A stretch of DNA of 64,000 bases from Streptacidiphilus sp. 4-A2 (lineage in GTDB: Bacteria > Actinomycetota > Actinomycetes > Streptomycetales > Streptomycetaceae), in NCBI GenBank assembly GCA_014284505.1, contig JAAFYY010000001.1, positions 8,047,845-8,111,844 on the forward strand. The letters run 5' to 3'. The position numbers were made by a program, and so were the translations under genes. The notes under the pieces were generated by a model, which saw nothing but the letters and a program-made list of their open reading frames with translations, did no database searches and had not been told where the DNA came from. Within the stretch, counting starts at the first letter, position 1; each line of letters begins with the position of its first letter. Below are positions 49,258 through 58,782 of the stretch, one piece after another.

Positions 49258-49814
49258 GTGATCGAAGAGACCCTCCTCGAAGCCGAGGAGAAGATGGAGA
49301 AGGCCGTCGCCGTCGCGAAGGACGACTTCGCCGCGATCCGTACCGGCCGTGCGCATCCCGCCATGTTCAACAAGATCGTCGCCGAGTACTACGGCGCGAT
49401 CACCCCGATCAACCAGCTGGCGTCCTTCTCGGTCCCGGAGCCCCGGATGGCGATTGTCTCGCCGTTCGACAAGACCTCGCTGCGGGTCATCGAGGAGGCC
49501 ATCCGCAACTCGGACCTGGGCGTCAATCCGTCCAATGACGGTTCCATCATCCGGGTGAACTTCCCGCAGCTCACCGAGGAGCGGCGCAAGGAGTACATCA
49601 AGGTCGCCCGGAACAAGGCCGAGGACGCCAAGATCTCGATCGCGCGGTCCGCCGCAAGGCCAAGGACGCCCTGGACAAGCTCCAGAAGGACGGCGAGGCC
49701 GGCGAGGACGACGTCCGCCGCGCCGAGAAGGAGCTTGACGACGTCACCTCGCGGTATGTGGCTCAGGTCGACGAGCTGCTCAAGCACAAGGAAGCCGAGC
49801 TGCTCGAAGTCTGA
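49258..49814 (+). CDS. frr: Ribosome recycling factor (one frameshift)
   Basis: RRF splits post-termination ribosomes with EF-G. GTG 49258 with AGGAG six bases upstream gives MIEETLLEAEEKMEKAVAVA. Conserved parts are IRTGRAHPAMFNKIVAEYYG, TPINQLASFSVPEPRM, and the second half (KAKDALDKLQKDGEAGEDDV, LLKHKEAELLEV) in another frame after one indel near 49650. The stop TGA 49812-49814 overlaps the cdsA ATG. Restored length is 185 residues. Confidence 0.95.
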
Positions 49815-51246
49815 TGAACGACGACTCCTATTGGGGGCCCGCCGCCGGCGACGGAGGTGCTGGGGCCCGAGCGCAGCAGGGCCACGAGACTCCATCAGGA
49901 GGACCGGTCCCGCCCACGTGGGCGGGACCGGCGTTCGACCAGTCGCAGCAGTACCCGCTGCCGGTCGCGGACGACAGGCGCAGACTCAGTACATGCCGCC
50001 AGTCGCCGACCACAGCGGACCCGGCCGTGAGGCCGGAGCGCTCCCGCCCGAGGGGCAGGGGCAGCCCGGACCCGAGGCGGCGACCCGGCTGTCCGGGCCG
50101 CTGTTCCGGGACGACCTGCCCACGCCCGCTCCGGCTGTGGAGCAGACCGCCGTACTTCCGCCGATAACCGGGACACCCCGCCCGGCGGCTTCGCCGTGCC
50201 GCCGGTCCGGCCCGTGGCCATGGCCGCGGGCGGACCGGGAGTGCCCGGTCGCGGCCCGGGCCCGCCGACAACGGCCGCCGGGGACCGGCGAACCACGCGG
50301 CGCCGACCGGGCCGACCGGTCCCGTGGGGCCGGTGAACGGTGCGTCGCCGAACGGCCCCGGCCGGTCCGCCGGTGCCGCAGGCAGCGCGGCCGCCCCCAG
50401 GGCCCGTCCGCGCCCAAGGCCCCCAAGGCCCCCAAGGCCGGACGGAACCTCCGTGCCGCGGTCGGGGTCGGTGTGGGCCTCGGCGTAGTGGTGGTGATCT
50501 CGCTGGTCATCGTCAAGTGGCTGTTCGTGGGTGTGGTGGCCGCGGTCGTGTGGTCGCATGTGGGGGAGCTGACCAGCCGGCTCAAGGAGAGCAAGGGCAT
50601 CCAGGTCCCGCTGCCCCCGCTGGCCCTCGGTGGCGTCGCCATGCTGGTCGCCGCCTATCTGGGCGGTCCGGAGGCATCGGTCGTCGCGCTGGCGCTGACC
50701 TGCCTGGCGGTGCTGGTCTGGCGGATGGCCCAGCCGCCCGAGGACTATCTGCGGGACGTCACGGCGGGCGTCTTCACCGCCTTCTATGTGCCGTTCCTGG
50801 CGACCTTCGTGATGCTGCTGCTGGCCGCGCACGACGGACCGCAGCGGGTGGCGCTGTTCATGGTGCTGACCGTGTGCAGCGACACCGGCGCCTATGCCGC
50901 GGGCTCGCGCTTCGGCAAGCACAAGCTCGCACCCCGGATCAGCCCCGGCAAGACCCGGGAGGGCCTGGCCGGGGGAGTGCTGCTGTGCATGGTGGCCGGG
51001 GCGCTGGGCATGCAGTTCCTGATCAAGGACGGCCACTGGTGGCAGGGCCTGGTGCTGGGCGCCTGCGTGGCGGTCAGCGCGACCCTGGGCGACCTGGGCG
51101 AGTCGATGATCAAGCGCGACCTCGGCATCAAGGACATGGGGACGATACTGCCGGGCCACGGCGGCATCATGGACCGGCTGGACTCGCTGCTGCCGACCGC
51201 CCCGGTGGTCTGGCTGGTGCTGGTCGGCTTCGTCGGAGCCGGCTGA
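49814..51246 (+). CDS. cdsA: Phosphatidate cytidylyltransferase CdsA (frameshifts in the N-terminus)
   Basis: CdsA makes CDP-diacylglycerol, the precursor of phospholipids. ATG 49814 overlaps the frr stop and opens a long, Pro/Gly/Gln-rich cytoplasmic N-terminus (MNDDSYWGPAAGDGGAG) that shifts frame several times between 49975 and 50440. From APKAPKAPKAGRNL the frame is stable. Eight or so TMs follow (GVGLGVVVVISLVIVKWLF, VVALALTCLAVLVWRM, VTAGVFTAFYVPFLATFVML). The CDP-alcohol signature SMIKRDLGIKDMGTILPGHG and MDRLDSLL at the end is diagnostic. About 475 residues. Confidence 0.92.
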
Positions 51247-51272
51247 CCCCGCCCGCCCCAGCCCTGCGCCTG

Positions 51273-51298
51273 CCCCGGTCACCCGACGGTGACCGGGG
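51273..51298 (+). terminator. Terminator after cdsA
   Basis: A perfect 11-bp stem (ccccggtcacc / ggtgaccgggg) with a four-base loop, 26 bases after the cdsA stop. The next 150 bases hold irregular gcgacgggcc-type repeats and no gene. Confidence 0.7.
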
Positions 51299-51451
51299 CT
51301 TCCGCATTCCCGAGCCGGTCACCAGGCCCCGGTGACCGGCGCCCGCGACCGTCGCCCGCGACGGGCCCCGCGACGGGCCCGCGACCGGTCCGGGTGACGG
51401 CCCCGGCGACCGGACTGCTGCCGCTGTTTCGTCGACCGCGCGGCGACCTGC

Positions 51452-51457
51452 GACACT
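51452..51457 (+). promoter_or_regulatory. Candidate -10 box for rlmN
   Basis: GACACT is nine bases before the ATG at 51467. The GGGGGAA between them could alternatively be a closely spaced ribosome site. Confidence 0.35.
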
Positions 51458-51466
51458 GGGGGAACT

Positions 51467-52588
51467 ATGCCTACCAAGCCCGGTGAACTCACCTTTGTCG
51501 CGCCGCGTGGCGCGAAGCCCCCGCGCCATCTCGCCGACCTCAGCGCCGACGAGCGCCGCGAGGCGGTGGCCGCACTTGGCGAGAAGCCGTTCCGTGCCGA
51601 CCAGCTCTCCCGTCAGTACTTCTCCCGGCTGTCCGACCGGCCGCAGGAGTGGTCCGACATCCCGGCCGCGGCCCGGGAGCGGCTCGCCGGGGAGCTGCTC
51701 CCGGAGCTGATGTCGGTGGTGCGGAATGTCTCCTGCGACGGTGACAGCACCCGCAAGACGCTCTGGAAGCTGTTCGACGGCGTGCTGGTCGAGTCGGTGC
51801 TGATGCGTTACCCCGACCGGGTGACCATGTGCATCAGCTCCCAGGCCGGCTGCGGCATGAACTGCCCGTTCTGCGCCACCGGCCAGGCCGGGCTGACCCG
51901 GAACCTCTCCACCGCCGAGATCGTCGAGCAGATCGCGGCCGGGATGCGCGCGATCAAGGCCGGTGAGTTCGGCGGCGCCGCCGAGGGCGAGGAGGGCGCG
52001 GTCCGGCTCAGCAACATCGTCTTCATGGGCATGGGCGAGCCGCTGGCCAACTACAAGCGGGTGATCGCCGCGATCCGCCGGCTGACCGACCCGGCGCCGT
52101 CCGGCTTCGGGCTGTCCCAGCGCGGCATCACGGTGTCCACTGTCGGGCTGGTCCCGGCCATGGAGCGGCTGGCCGCCGAGGAGCTCAGTGTCCGTCTGGC
52201 GGTCTCGCTGCACGCGCCGGACGACGAGCTGCGGGACACCCTGGTCCCGGTCAACACCCGCTGGCGGGTCGCCGAGGTGCTGGACGCGGCCTGGAACTAC
52301 GCGGAGCGTTCCGGCCGCCGGATCTCCATCGAGTACGCGCTGATCAAGGACATCAACGACCAGGCCTGGCGGGCGGACCTGCTGGGGGCGGATGTTGAAG
52401 AACCACCGGGCGCATGTGAACCTGATCCCGCTGAACCCGACGCCGGGCTCCAAGTGGACGGCGTCCCGGCCCGAGGACGAGCGGGAGTTCGTCCGGCGGC
52501 TCCAGAGCCACGGGGTGCCGGTCACCGTGCGCGACACCCGCGGCCAGGAGATCGAGGCGCCTGCGGGCAGCTCGCGGCGGCCGGTTAG
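51467..52588 (+). CDS. rlmN: Dual-specificity 23S/tRNA adenine C2 methyltransferase RlmN (two frameshifts)
   Basis: RlmN is a radical-SAM enzyme methylating A2503 of 23S rRNA and A37 of some tRNAs. The radical SAM Cys cluster is in QAGCGMNCPFCATGQAGLTR (CXXXCXXC). Other motifs are VFMGMGEPLANYKRV, LAVSLHAPDDELRDTLVPVN and, after an extra G near 52387, HRAHVNLIPLNPTPGSKW. The catalytic C-terminal Cys lies in the last piece (ACGQLAAAG), after a second indel near 52560. The TAG at 52586-52588 overlaps the stop of the opposite-strand permease gene. Restored length is about 373 residues. Confidence 0.94.
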   Translation: MPTKPGELTFVAPRGAKPPRHLADLSADERREAVAALGEKPFRADQLSRQYFSRLSDRPQEWSDIPAAARERLAGELLPELMSVVRNVSCDGDSTRKTLWKLFDGVLVESVLMRYPDRVTMCISSQAGCGMNCPFCATGQAGLTRNLSTAEIVEQIAAGMRAIKAGEFGGAAEGEEGAVRLSNIVFMGMGEPLANYKRVIAAIRRLTDPAPSGFGLSQRGITVSTVGLVPAMERLAAEELSVRLAVSLHAPDDELRDTLVPVNTRWRVAEVLDAAWNYAERSGRRISIEYALIKDINDQAWRADLLGADVEEPPGACEPDPAEPDAGLQVDGVPARGRAGVRPAAPEPRGAGHRARHPRPGDRGACGQLAAAG

Positions 52589-53716
52589 CCGCCCGCGGCG
52601 GCGTCGACAGCGCGGCGGCCAGGGCGGCCGTGCAGCCGCCCGCCGCCAGCAGTACCAGGGCGGTGGTGGCCGCGCGGAGCACCGCCGCCCGGCGCAGCAG
52701 CACCGCCGGGGCCCATCCGGTGCAGTGAGGCGTACGCCCGGCGGCGCGCGCTCATCAGCTCCGCCACCCGGGCCAGCAGCGCCCCAGGACACACAGGCCG
52801 ATCAGACCCGCCTCGATCCCGGGCAGCGGTCCGCGGCCGGTCTCCAGCCGGGCCGCGGCGACCGCCGCCAGCGCGCCGGAGACGGTGAGGACCGCCAGCG
52901 GGGTGCCCAGCTGCCAGGCCGCGGCCTGCATCCCGCGCCCGGCCAGCAGCCGGACCGGCCGCGGACGGCCCCAGGCCAGCGCCATCCGGTGCCGTGGAGC
53001 AGCGCCGGGACCGCCAGGCCGATGCCCGCGATCGCGGTCAGGCCGCCGAGCAGGGCGGTCAGGTCGGAGCCGTTGCGCCGTCCGGTCAGTTCGACCAGCG
53101 TGCCCACGCCGGGTACCAGCAGCGCGGTGGCCAGGTAGAGCGCGGAGGGTCGCCGCTGGGCCGTGTCGGACTCGTCGGCGGGCAGCAGGTCCTGGGCCGC
53201 ACCGCGCCGCCGCGGCCAGGCCGCCCAGCAGCGGCCACCGCGAGCAGGGTGGCCGTGGCCGCGGCCGGGAGCGGGGCGTGCGCCCCAGCGCCGGATCCAG
53301 CCGCCGCCCGGGTCGAGCTCAAGCAGATGCGCCCGCAGCCCGAGGAAGCCCAGCAGGCCGAGTACCGTGCCCGCGGCGCAGGCCAGGGCGATCTCCACGG
53401 CGAGCAGGGTCCGCAGCCGGACCGAGCCGGCCCCGGCGGCCAGCAGTCCGGTGAGCCGCGCGGAACGCTGCGGCGGCACCGAGCGGGCCCAGGCGGCCGC
53501 CAGATAGCCGACCCCGGCCAGGGGCGGCAGACACCACAGCAACCGGGCACCGGTCGCCCAGGTGTGGGCGGCGGAGGGCCCGCCGGGGGTGCTCAGCGCC
53601 CAGCCGAGGGCGCGCAGCAGCAGCGCGGCCACCGCCGCCGAGGCGGCGGCGGTGAGCAGCCAGCGGCTCAGGTCCAGGGCGCGGTAGCCGCGGGCTAGAC
53701 GGAGGTAGGCGAACAA
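52585..53716 (-). CDS. ABC transporter permease, FtsX-like (frameshifts)
   Basis: A probable multi-TM permease that works with the ATPase encoded upstream. The likely start is TTG 53716 (LFAYLRLARGYRALDLSRW) with AAGGAGG upstream, overlapping the ATPase stop by 22 bases. Hydrophobic segments include LLTAAASAAVAALLLRALGW, LLAVEIALACAAGTVLGLLG, ALYLATALLVPGVGTLVEL, LGGLTAIAGIGLAVPALL and, in other frames after indels near 53290, 53165, 52985, 52790 and 52700, GTPLAVLTVSGALAAVAA and ATTALVLLAAGGCTAALAAA. The stop (TAA, 52585-52587) overlaps the rlmN stop. The substrate is unknown; no MacB-type periplasmic domain is obvious. Confidence 0.72.
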
Positions 53717-54546
53717 CGGTCCGGATCCTCCTTGGGGGTCTTCGCGGGAGGGCCTTGCCCGGGAGCGGATGCGCGGGCAGGGCCGAGGCGGCCGTGGCGC
53801 CGGTGCTCGGCGCCGGTTCGGCGGCGCCCGCGCGGCAGCGGCGGCCGCCAGGGCCTGCCGGGCGCCGACCGGGTGGCCAGTCGGCCGTCGGTCATCGCCG
53901 CGACCCGGTCGGCGTAGCGGGCGACCGCCGGGTCGTGGGTGGCCAGCAGCAGGGTGATCCGGTGCGAGCGGGCGGCGGCGACCAGTATCCGCATCACCTG
54001 GTCCCGGGCCTCGCGGTGCAGCGGGGCGGTCGGTTCGTCGGCGAAGACCACGCTGGGGCCGTGGGCCAGGGCCCGGGCGACGGCGATCCGCTGGCGCTGG
54101 TCCTGGCGCAGTTCGGCGGGCCGCAGCCGGGCGCAGTCGGCCACGTCCAGGCGCTCCAGCCACTCGGCGGCGGCGGTCAGCGCCTCCTTGCGGCCGGCCC
54201 CGGCCAGAAGGGGCGGCAGCGAGACGTTCTCGGCGGCGGTGAGCTCGGGCACCAGCTGCGGTTCCGGGCCGACATAGCCGAAGCGTTCCCGGCGCAGCCG
54301 CTCGCGGGCGGCCCGGCCGAGGGTGTGCACGGGGGAGCTGTTGAACCAGATCTCCCCTCGTCCGGACTGCTCACGCCGCTGAGGCAGTCCAGCAGGCTGG
54401 TCTTGCCGCTGCCGCCGGGCCGGTGATGGCGAGGACCTCGCCCTCGCGTACGCCGATGGACACCCCGCGCAGTGCGGGCGTGCCCTGTGGGCCTTCACCA
54501 GCGCCCGTGCCCACAGCACGTCGTTGTCCGGTGGGGCGACGGTCAC
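53695..54546 (-). CDS. ABC transporter ATP-binding protein with degenerate signature motif (frameshifts)
   Basis: Starts at GTG 54546 (MTVAPPDNDVLWARALVKAH). After indels near 54480-54360 the frame carries GVREGEVLAITG, the Walker A (GSGKTSLLDCL, stitched), FVGPEPQLVPELTAAENVSL-like Q-loop region (GYVGPEPQLVPELTAAENVS) and Walker B SVVFADEPTAPL with the H-loop TLLLATHDPAVA. The signature, normally LSGGQ, reads LRQDQRQ with no indel nearby, so it is degenerate in sequence. About 280 residues. It is paired with the permease directly downstream; the type resembles LolD/MacB-like exporters. A C-terminal Arg/Pro-rich tail is unusual. Confidence 0.78.
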   Translation of the reverse strand: MTVAPPDNDVLWARALVKAHRARPHCAGCPSAYARARSSPSPARRQRQDQPAGLPQRREQSGRGEIWFNSSPVHTLGRAARERLRRERFGYVGPEPQLVPELTAAENVSLPPLLAGAGRKEALTAAAEWLERLDVADCARLRPAELRQDQRQRIAVARALAHGPSVVFADEPTAPLHREARDQVMRILVAAARSHRITLLLATHDPAVARYADRVAAMTDGRLATRSAPGRPWRPPLPRGRRRTGAEHRRHGRLGPARASAPGQGPPAKTPKEDPDRCSPTSV

Positions 54547-54656
54547 GGGTCCTCCCGATGGAGATGCTGCTTCTGAAGGTAGAACGACTCGTCGGCGGAC
54601 CGGTTGCGCGACACGGCCCAGTCCGGAGCCGACCCTTCCGGGCCCGGACGCGAAAA

Positions 54657-54704
54657 CGCCGCCGGGCGGCCACGACCGGGATTCGGTCGGGCCGCCCAGC
54701 GGCG
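54657..54704 (-). terminator. Terminator for the aminotransferase gene
   Basis: A 15-bp stem with one mismatch (54657-54671 with 54690-54704) encloses an inner gaccg/cggtc stem. On the minus strand it is followed by a TTTT tract (54653-54656), which orients it for the aminotransferase transcript. Confidence 0.75.
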
Positions 54705-54718
54705 TCCGCAGGGGGTGA

Positions 54719-56092
54719 CTAGAGGCGGTTCCAGGCCTCGGTCAGCACCGTGCGCAGGATCTGCTCGATCTCGTCGAAGGTCGACTGGTCGGAGATCAGC
54801 GCGGCGAGAGCTGGATGACCGGGTCGCCGCGGTCGTCGGCACGGCAGTACAGGCCGTTCTCGAAGAGCGCCTTGGAGACGTACCGTAGAGGATGCGCTCG
54901 CACTCGTCGTCGTTGAAGGACTCCTTGGTGACCTTGTCCTTCACCAGCTCGATGCCGTAGAAGAAGCCGTTGCCCCGGACGTCGCCGACGATCGGCAGGT
55001 CGTGCAGCTTCTCCAGGGTGGAGCGGAAGGCGTCCTCGTTGGTGAGGACGTGCTTGTTCAGGCCCTCGCGCTCGAAGATGTCCAGGTTGGCCAGCGCCAC
55101 GGCGGAGGAGACCGGGTGGCCGCCGAAGGTGTAGCCGTGCAGGAAGGTGTTGCCGCCCTTGTAGAACGGCTCGGCGATCCGGTCGGAGATGATCGCGGCG
55201 CCGATCGGGGAGTAGCCCGAGGTCATGCCCTTGGCGCAGGTGATGATGTCCGGGATGTAGTCGAACTTGTCGCAGGCGAACATCGTGCCGAGGCGGCCGA
55301 AGGCGCAGATGGTCTCGTCGGAGACGAGCAGCACGTTGTACTGGTCGCAGATCTCGCGGACCCGCTGGAAGTACCCGGGCGGCGGCGGGAAGCAGCCGCC
55401 GGCGTTCTGCACCGGCTCCAGGAAGACGCAGGCCACCGTCTCCGGGCCCTCGAACAGGATCTCCTGCTCGATCTGGTCGGCGCACCAGCGGCCGTAGGCC
55501 TCGGGGTCGTCGCCGAAGATCGGGCGCGGTAGATGTTGGTGTTGGGGACCTTGTGGGCGCCCGGCACCAGCGGCTCGAACGGGGCCTTCAGGGCCGGCAG
55601 GCCGGTGATGGACAGGGCGCCCTGCGGGGTGCCGTGGTAGGCCACCGCGCGGGAGATCACCTTGTACTTGGTGTGCTCGCCGGTCAGCTTGAAGTACTGC
55701 TTGGCCAGCTTCCACGCGGTCTCGACGGCCTCGCCGCCACCGGTGGTGAAGAAGACCTTGTTGAGGTCGCCGGGGGCGTAGTTCGCCAGCCGCTCGGCGA
55801 GCTCGATGGCGGCCGGGTGCGCGTAGCTCCAGATCGGGAAGAACGAGAGCTTCTCGGCCTGCTTGCGGGCGACCTCGGCCAGCTCGGCGCGGCCGTGGCC
55901 GACCTGCACCACGAACAGACCCGCGAGGCCGTCCAGGTACTTGCGGCCGTTCGAGTCGTAGATGTAGGTGCCCTCGCCGCGCACAATCGTGGGCACGGGG
56001 CTGTTCTCGTACGACGACATCCGGGTGAAGTGCATCCACAGATGGTCGTAGGCGGACTTCGAAAGGTCCTTCGTGGCCGGGTCGGCGCTCAT
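54719..56092 (-). CDS. Class III (omega) aminotransferase, probably putrescine/GABA type (two frameshifts)
   Basis: A PLP enzyme moving an amino group from a terminal amine such as putrescine or GABA. It begins MSADPATKDLSKSAYDHLWM, with YIYDSNGRKYLDGLAGLFVV (cofactor-site region), VFFTTGGGEAVETAWKLA, and YHGTPQGALSITG. The PLP Asp/Lys are in LLVSDETICAFGR and IITCAKGMTSGYSPIGA. Indels lie near 55525 and 54805-54885; the stop (TAG, 54719-54721) follows AWNRL. About 460 residues. Its ATG overlaps the Lrp gene stop (ATGA), so the two are coupled. The putrescine specificity is inferred from the neighbouring aldehyde dehydrogenases and PuuB-like oxidase. Confidence 0.88.
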
Positions 56093-56637
56093 CGGGTACC
56101 CCAGGTGTAGGTCTGTTTCCGTAGCTTCAGATAAACGAAGCTTTCGGTTCTCCGCACGCCGGGAAGCGAGCGGATGCGCTTGTTGATCAGTTCGAGGAGG
56201 TGTTCGTCGTCCTCACACACCAGTTCGGCCATCAGGTCGAACGAGCCCGCGGTGACCACGACGTAGTCCACCTCGTCCATGGCGGCCAGCGCGTCCGCGA
56301 CCGAGTCGATGTCACCCTCGACGGTGATGCCGACCATCGCCTGGCGGGAGAACCCGACGGTCAGCGGATCGGTCACGGCGACGATCTGCATGACACCCTG
56401 GTCGAGCAGCTTCTGGACGCGCTGCCGCACGGCCGCCTCGGACAGGCCCACAGCCTTGCCGATGCTGGCGTACGGCCGCCTGCCGTCCTCCTGGAGCTGC
56501 TCGATGATCGCCTTGGAGACGGAGTCGAGAGGAACGCTGCCGTTCCGGTCACGGTTGGCCACGGGGCCACCTTGCCCTATCGGCGCGCCTCTGGCAAGGG
56601 AATCCGAAGCGCTTTCATCAAATTGAACTGATTCCAT
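56089..56637 (-). CDS. Lrp/AsnC family transcriptional regulator (first)
   Basis: Intact, 182 residues. The HTH is SKAIIEQLQEDGRRPYASIG, KAVGLSEAAVRQRVQKLLDQ. The C-terminal RAM (effector) domain has AMVGITVEGDIDSVADALAA, DYVVVTAGSFDLMAELVCED and RIRSLPGVRRTESFVYLKL, with the expected alpha-beta pattern. It lies between the aminotransferase (coupled downstream, same strand) and the divergent aldehyde dehydrogenase, so it probably controls both from the intervening 96 bases. The effector is likely an amino acid or polyamine product. Confidence 0.93.
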   Translation of the reverse strand: MESVQFDESASDSLARGAPIGQGGPVANRDRNGSVPLDSVSKAIIEQLQEDGRRPYASIGKAVGLSEAAVRQRVQKLLDQGVMQIVAVTDPLTVGFSRQAMVGITVEGDIDSVADALAAMDEVDYVVVTAGSFDLMAELVCEDDEHLLELINKRIRSLPGVRRTESFVYLKLRKQTYTWGTR

Positions 56638-56733
56638 CGTTGTGGCAGCCCGGGCCTGCCGATAATCGCAGGCTCAGGGCTACCCTGAAGACGACCGGGC
56701 ACGCCGGAGTGCACGATTCAAGGAGAGGTCACC

Positions 56734-58179
56734 GTGAGCGAGCTTCAGACGCTGCGCAACTACATCAACGGCGCGTTCGCCGATGCGGCCGACGGCCGTA
56801 CCACCGAGGTCATCGACCCCACCACCGGTGAGGTGTACGCCACGGCGCCGCTCTCGCGGAGGCCGACGTCGACGCCGCGATGGCGCCGCCTCCGCCGCGT
56901 TCGAGAGCTGGCGGGACACCACCCCCTCGCAGCGCCAGCTCGCCCTGCTGAAGATCGCCGACGCGATCGAGGCCCGGGCCGGGGAACTGGTCGCGGTCGA
57001 GTCCAGGAACACCGGCAAGCCGCTGGGGCTGACCGCCTCGGAGGAGATCCCGCCGATGGTCGACCAGATCCGCTTCTTCGCGGGTGCGGCCCGGCTCCTC
57101 GGGCAAGTCCGGGGCCGAGTACATGGACGGCATGACCTCCTTCGTGCGCCGTGAGCCGGTCGGCGTCTGCGCCCAGGTCGCGCCGTGGAACTACCCGATG
57201 ATGATGGCGGTGTGGAAGTTCGCCCCGGCCATCGCCGCGGGCAACACCGTGGTGCTCAAGCCCTCCGACACCACCCCGGCCTCGACCGTGCTGCTGGCGG
57301 AGATCATCGGCGGTGTCTTCGAGGAGATGGCCTCCCGGCCGGTGTCTTCAACGTGGTCTGCGGCGACCGGGAGACCGGCCGGCTGATGGTCGAGCACCCG
57401 ACCCCGGCGATGGCCTCCATCACCGGCTCGGTCCGGGCCGGCATCCAGGTCGCGGGCTCCGCCGCCAAGGACGTCAAGCGGGTCCACCTGGAGCTCGGCG
57501 GCAAGGCGCCGGTCGTGGTCTTCGCGGACGCCGACATCGCCTCCGCGGTCGAGGCATCTCGGTGGCCGGCTTCTTCAACGCGGGCCAGGACTGTACCGCC
57601 GCCACCCGGGTGCTGGTGCACGAGGACATCCACGACGAGTTCGTGGCCGCGCTGGCCAAGGCCGCCGCGGAGACCAAGACCGGGCTGCCGGACGACGAGG
57701 ACGTGCTCTACGGGCCGCTCAACAACGCCAACCAGCTCGCCCAGGTCACCGGCTTCATCGACCGCCTCCCGGCGCACGCCAAGGTCGAGGCCGGCGGCCA
57801 CCGGGTCGGCGAGGCCGGCTACTTCTACGCGCCGACCGTGGTCTCCGGCCTGAAGCAGGACGACGAGATCATCCAGAACGAGATCTTCGGCCCGGTCATC
57901 ACCGTGCAGAAGTTCTCGGAGGAGGCGGAGGCCGTCCGCCACGCCAACGGCGTGGAGTTCGCACTGGCCTCCTCGGTCTGGACCAAGGACCACGGCCGGG
58001 CGATGCGGCTGGCCAAGCGGCTGGACTTCGGCTGCGTGTGGATCAACACCCACATCCCGCTGGTCGCCGAGATGCCGCACGGCGGCTTCAAGAAGTCCGG
58101 CTACGGCAAGGACCTCTCCGCCTACGGCTTCGAGGACTACACCCGGATCAAGCACGTGATGACCTCGCTGGAGGGCTGA
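56734..58179 (+). CDS. Aldehyde dehydrogenase, gamma-aminobutyraldehyde type (frameshifts)
   Basis: An NAD(P)-dependent enzyme oxidising gamma-aminobutyraldehyde to GABA by family inference. It starts MSELQTLRNYINGAFADAAD at GTG 56734. After indels near 56855-56890, 57100, 57335 and 57555 the family features follow: VAPWNYPMMMAVWKFAPAIA, LKPSDTTPASTVLLAEII, the catalytic Glu region LELGGKAPVVVFADADIASA, and the catalytic Cys in FNAGQDCTAATRVL. The tail MPHGGFKKSGYGKDLSAYGF is typical of this subgroup. About 480 residues. Divergent from the Lrp gene. Confidence 0.9.
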
Positions 58180-58188
58180 CCTCCCGCC

Positions 58189-58228
58189 GGTGCGGGCCTC
58201 CCGGGGAACCACCCGGGAGGCCCGCACC
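58189..58228 (+). terminator. Strong terminator after the first aldehyde dehydrogenase
   Basis: A perfect 17-bp stem (58189-58205 with 58212-58228) and a six-base loop, ten bases after the stop. It lies between convergent genes and may act on both strands. Confidence 0.85.
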
Positions 58229-58243
58229 CGTTCGGACGCCCCT

Positions 58244-58299
58244 TGCCGGACGCCCGCTGCCGGGCGCCCGCTGCCGGGCGCCCGCTGCCGGGCGCCCGC
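58244..58299. repeat. Tandem repeat, 4 x 14 bp
   Basis: Four copies of tgccgggcgcccgc (the first with one A). It lies between the dehydrogenase terminator and the second Lrp gene. Each unit is itself close to an inverted repeat, so slippage and hairpins are likely. Confidence 0.85.
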
Positions 58300-58313
58300 T
58301 TCGGGGGCCCCGC

Positions 58314-58749
58314 TCAGACGTCCCAGAGGAACGGTGGGTGTGGATGCCGAAGTAGGGGAAGTTCTGCACCCGGGTGACCCCCTCGATCGGCCGCACCACG
58401 TCGTTGATGAAATCCAGCAGCTCCCGCGGCTGGTGGCACACCACCTCGGCGAACAGGTCGAAACCGCCCGAGGTCAGCACGCTGTAGACGACCTCCTCCC
58501 GCTGCCCAGCGTGTCCGCGACCGCCCGGGCGTCCCCGTCCACCTCGATCCCGAGCAGGGCCATCGCCTGCCCGCCCATCCCCATCGGGTCGGTCACTCCG
58601 ACGACCTGCACCACCCGGGCGTCGATCAGCCGCTGCAGGCGCTGGCGCGCGGCGGAGGGGGACAGGCCCACCTTGGGGCCCAGTTCGGCGTACGGGATAC
58701 GGCCGTCGGTCTGCAGCTCGCGCAGGATGGCCCGGTCTATGTCGTCCAC
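58314..58749 (-). CDS. Lrp/AsnC family transcriptional regulator (second; two frameshifts)
   Basis: GTG 58749 gives MDDIDRAILRELQTDGRIPY, AELGPKVGLSPSAARQRLQR (HTH) and VVGVTDPMGMGGQAMALLGI. After a one-base loss near 58500 the RAM domain follows: EEVVYSVLTSGGFDLFAEVV, CHQPRELLDFINDVVRPIEG, VTRVQNFPYFGIHTH. A second loss near 58330 leads to the likely end RFLWDV and TGA (58314-58316). Restored length is about 146 residues. It is a close relative of the first Lrp in this locus and lies downstream of the PucR gene on the same strand. Confidence 0.85.
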
Positions 58750-58782
58750 GGACGCCAGTCTTCCGCACCGCCGCCGCCGCAC

